From the NCBI GenBank assembly GCA_032622095.1, contig CP136066.1, forward strand, positions 143,557,559-143,621,558: a DNA stretch of 64,000 nt, read 5' to 3'. The position numbers and the translations under genes were made by a program. The first letter of the stretch is position 1, and the number at the start of each line of letters is the position of its first letter. The notes below the pieces were generated by a model that ran no database searches, was not told where the DNA came from, and worked only from the letters and a program-made list of their open reading frames with translations. Below, piece after piece: positions 63,220-64,000 of this stretch. The stretch is from Siphonodentalium dalli. Its lineage: Eukaryota > Mollusca > Scaphopoda > Gadilida > Siphonodentaliidae.

Positions 63220-63240
63220 CTGGAATTAGGGATTAATGAA

Positions 63241-63573
63241 TAAAGATGCACAATCCGAATTAACGCTCCTAAATTACTATTTCTTTGGCTTCGGGGATCA
63301 AAAATATTTGACAGGTGTTATTTTCACCACCTGGAATATTTGGCGGCCTGGCAAATATTCGACGAGATCGACATACTCTCGATATCAAATTGCGATGAAC
63401 AAAATGTTGATATATAACACATTTTGGAAGACATTTTATACTATTGTTGACAGTGGTTAACATTAGCATTAATTTTTGTTAATTAATCAATTTTTATAAC
63501 TAAAGTGTCTTTTGCAAGAAATGTTGTTTTTGTTGTTGTTGGAATCTGATGATCGAATCAGATTGTTCACCTT
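63241..63573. repeat. Repeat D copy adjacent to the long exon's acceptor
   Basis: It matches 44045-44382 from 'aaagatgcacaatccgaattaacgct' to 'cacctttaa'. It starts only about 20 nt from the 3' splice site of the 61933-63219 exon. Confidence 0.75.
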
Positions 63574-63609
63574 TAATATAATTATCATTAGATCGTTTAG
63601 ATATATATA

Positions 63610-63884
63610 TATATTATTTTATGAGGGTTTGTCGTCGCTTCAACCACAAGGCCAAATCACGACGTCAGTTTTGTGGGTTTAGGAAAGACCACAATGAGGG
63701 TTGATTTCACAGGAAAATCACTCCACTGTTCATGGAAACCACGACCCTCGTAAGCAACCGACAAATCAGATACATGTACAGGAATCAGGTTAACTCCCCT
63801 TTGAGTGGATCACAAATGTGTGCTTATCGTGATTCGAACCAGATTCACTATTACCATACACCTTACCAATTGAGCCACTGGGGG
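63610..63884 (-). mobile_element. tRNA-derived SINE
   Basis: On the minus strand the 5' head has a Pol III A box TGGCTCAATTGG (63877-63866) and a B box GGTTCGAATC (63840-63831), 25 nt apart. The body follows ('acgagggtcgtggtttcc', 'ctaaacccacaaaactgacg') and ends 'gacaaaccctcataaaa' plus a TA-rich tail at 63601-63620. The head-body-tail order fits a tRNA-headed SINE; the head is too changed to be a working tRNA gene. Confidence 0.7.
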
Positions 63885-64000
63885 CCTCCTGATCATTATA
63901 TAATCAGCTATTTGAAATAATCAATCAACAGTGCATTAACTGGTGCAGATATTTTCTTTGGTGAATAAATATTAGAAGAAAACTTTGATAAACAAATACT

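Noticed and set aside
63219-63219. Start codon of the long protein at 63219
   Set aside because: The codon is GTG immediately after an AG acceptor; the frame is an internal exon, so no start is claimed.
63831-63877. Working tRNA gene
   Set aside because: A and B boxes are present, but the arms do not form a clean cloverleaf and a SINE body follows.

Overview
The window is animal nuclear DNA: AT-rich, with no long open frames except one, small exons bounded by GT/AG introns, and a very heavy load of short interspersed and palindromic repeats. The repeats with GGACGGAC-type tails, the 'ccataactctggt' and 'CCAAGATGGC' repeats, and a tRNA-headed SINE recall marine lophotrochozoans such as molluscs or brachiopods. 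That placement is inference; the phylum is not proven from the sequence.

One gene explains all the convincing coding sequence. It runs on the minus strand from beyond the right edge to a stop codon at 1677, and belongs to the BNIP2 / caytaxin (ATCAY) / PRUNE2 family. Eight downstream exons (19543-19668, 16683-16752, 15042-15233, 12995-13162, 10553-10655, 8706-8837, 6271-6357, 1677-1779) join in frame. They encode an acidic N-terminal part with tryptophan-acidic motifs, then a complete BCH (CRAL-TRIO-like) domain with the family sequences [40 protein letters not shown] and PMDYVHIPE. Upstream there are two candidate 5' ends with matching phase 0. One is a 429-residue exon (61933-63219), acidic, serine-rich and probably disordered, with two helices resembling PKA-RII anchoring helices; it would make a long, PRUNE2-like form whose start lies outside the window. 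The other is a small putative first exon (55480-55509), which would make a BNIP2-sized form of about 336 residues.

The rest is intron. Most of the recognisable content is transposable elements: three hAT-like elements (10843-12200 and 20971-22899 with perfect 8-bp target duplications; 50710-52247 with a near-perfect one), a piggyBac-like TTAA element (52982-55184) that splits an older hairpin MITE, a PIF/Harbinger-like element (56288-57968) inside a 52-bp tandem repeat, and a tRNA-derived SINE (about 63610-63884). There are also many copies of at least four palindromic MITE families (called A, B, C and F here) and a tandem array of about 18 units of roughly 160 bp carrying YY1-like CAAGATGGC motifs (31250-34395).

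Layout: 1-1676 3' flank/UTR; 1677-19668 exon-dense 3' half of the gene; 19669-55479 one giant intron (about 36 kb) of repeats and decayed tandem duplications; 55480-55620 putative internal promoter and first exon; 55621-61932 intron; 61933-63219 long exon; 63220-64000 intron with repeats. No prokaryotic features, rRNA, CRISPR or second protein-coding gene were seen.
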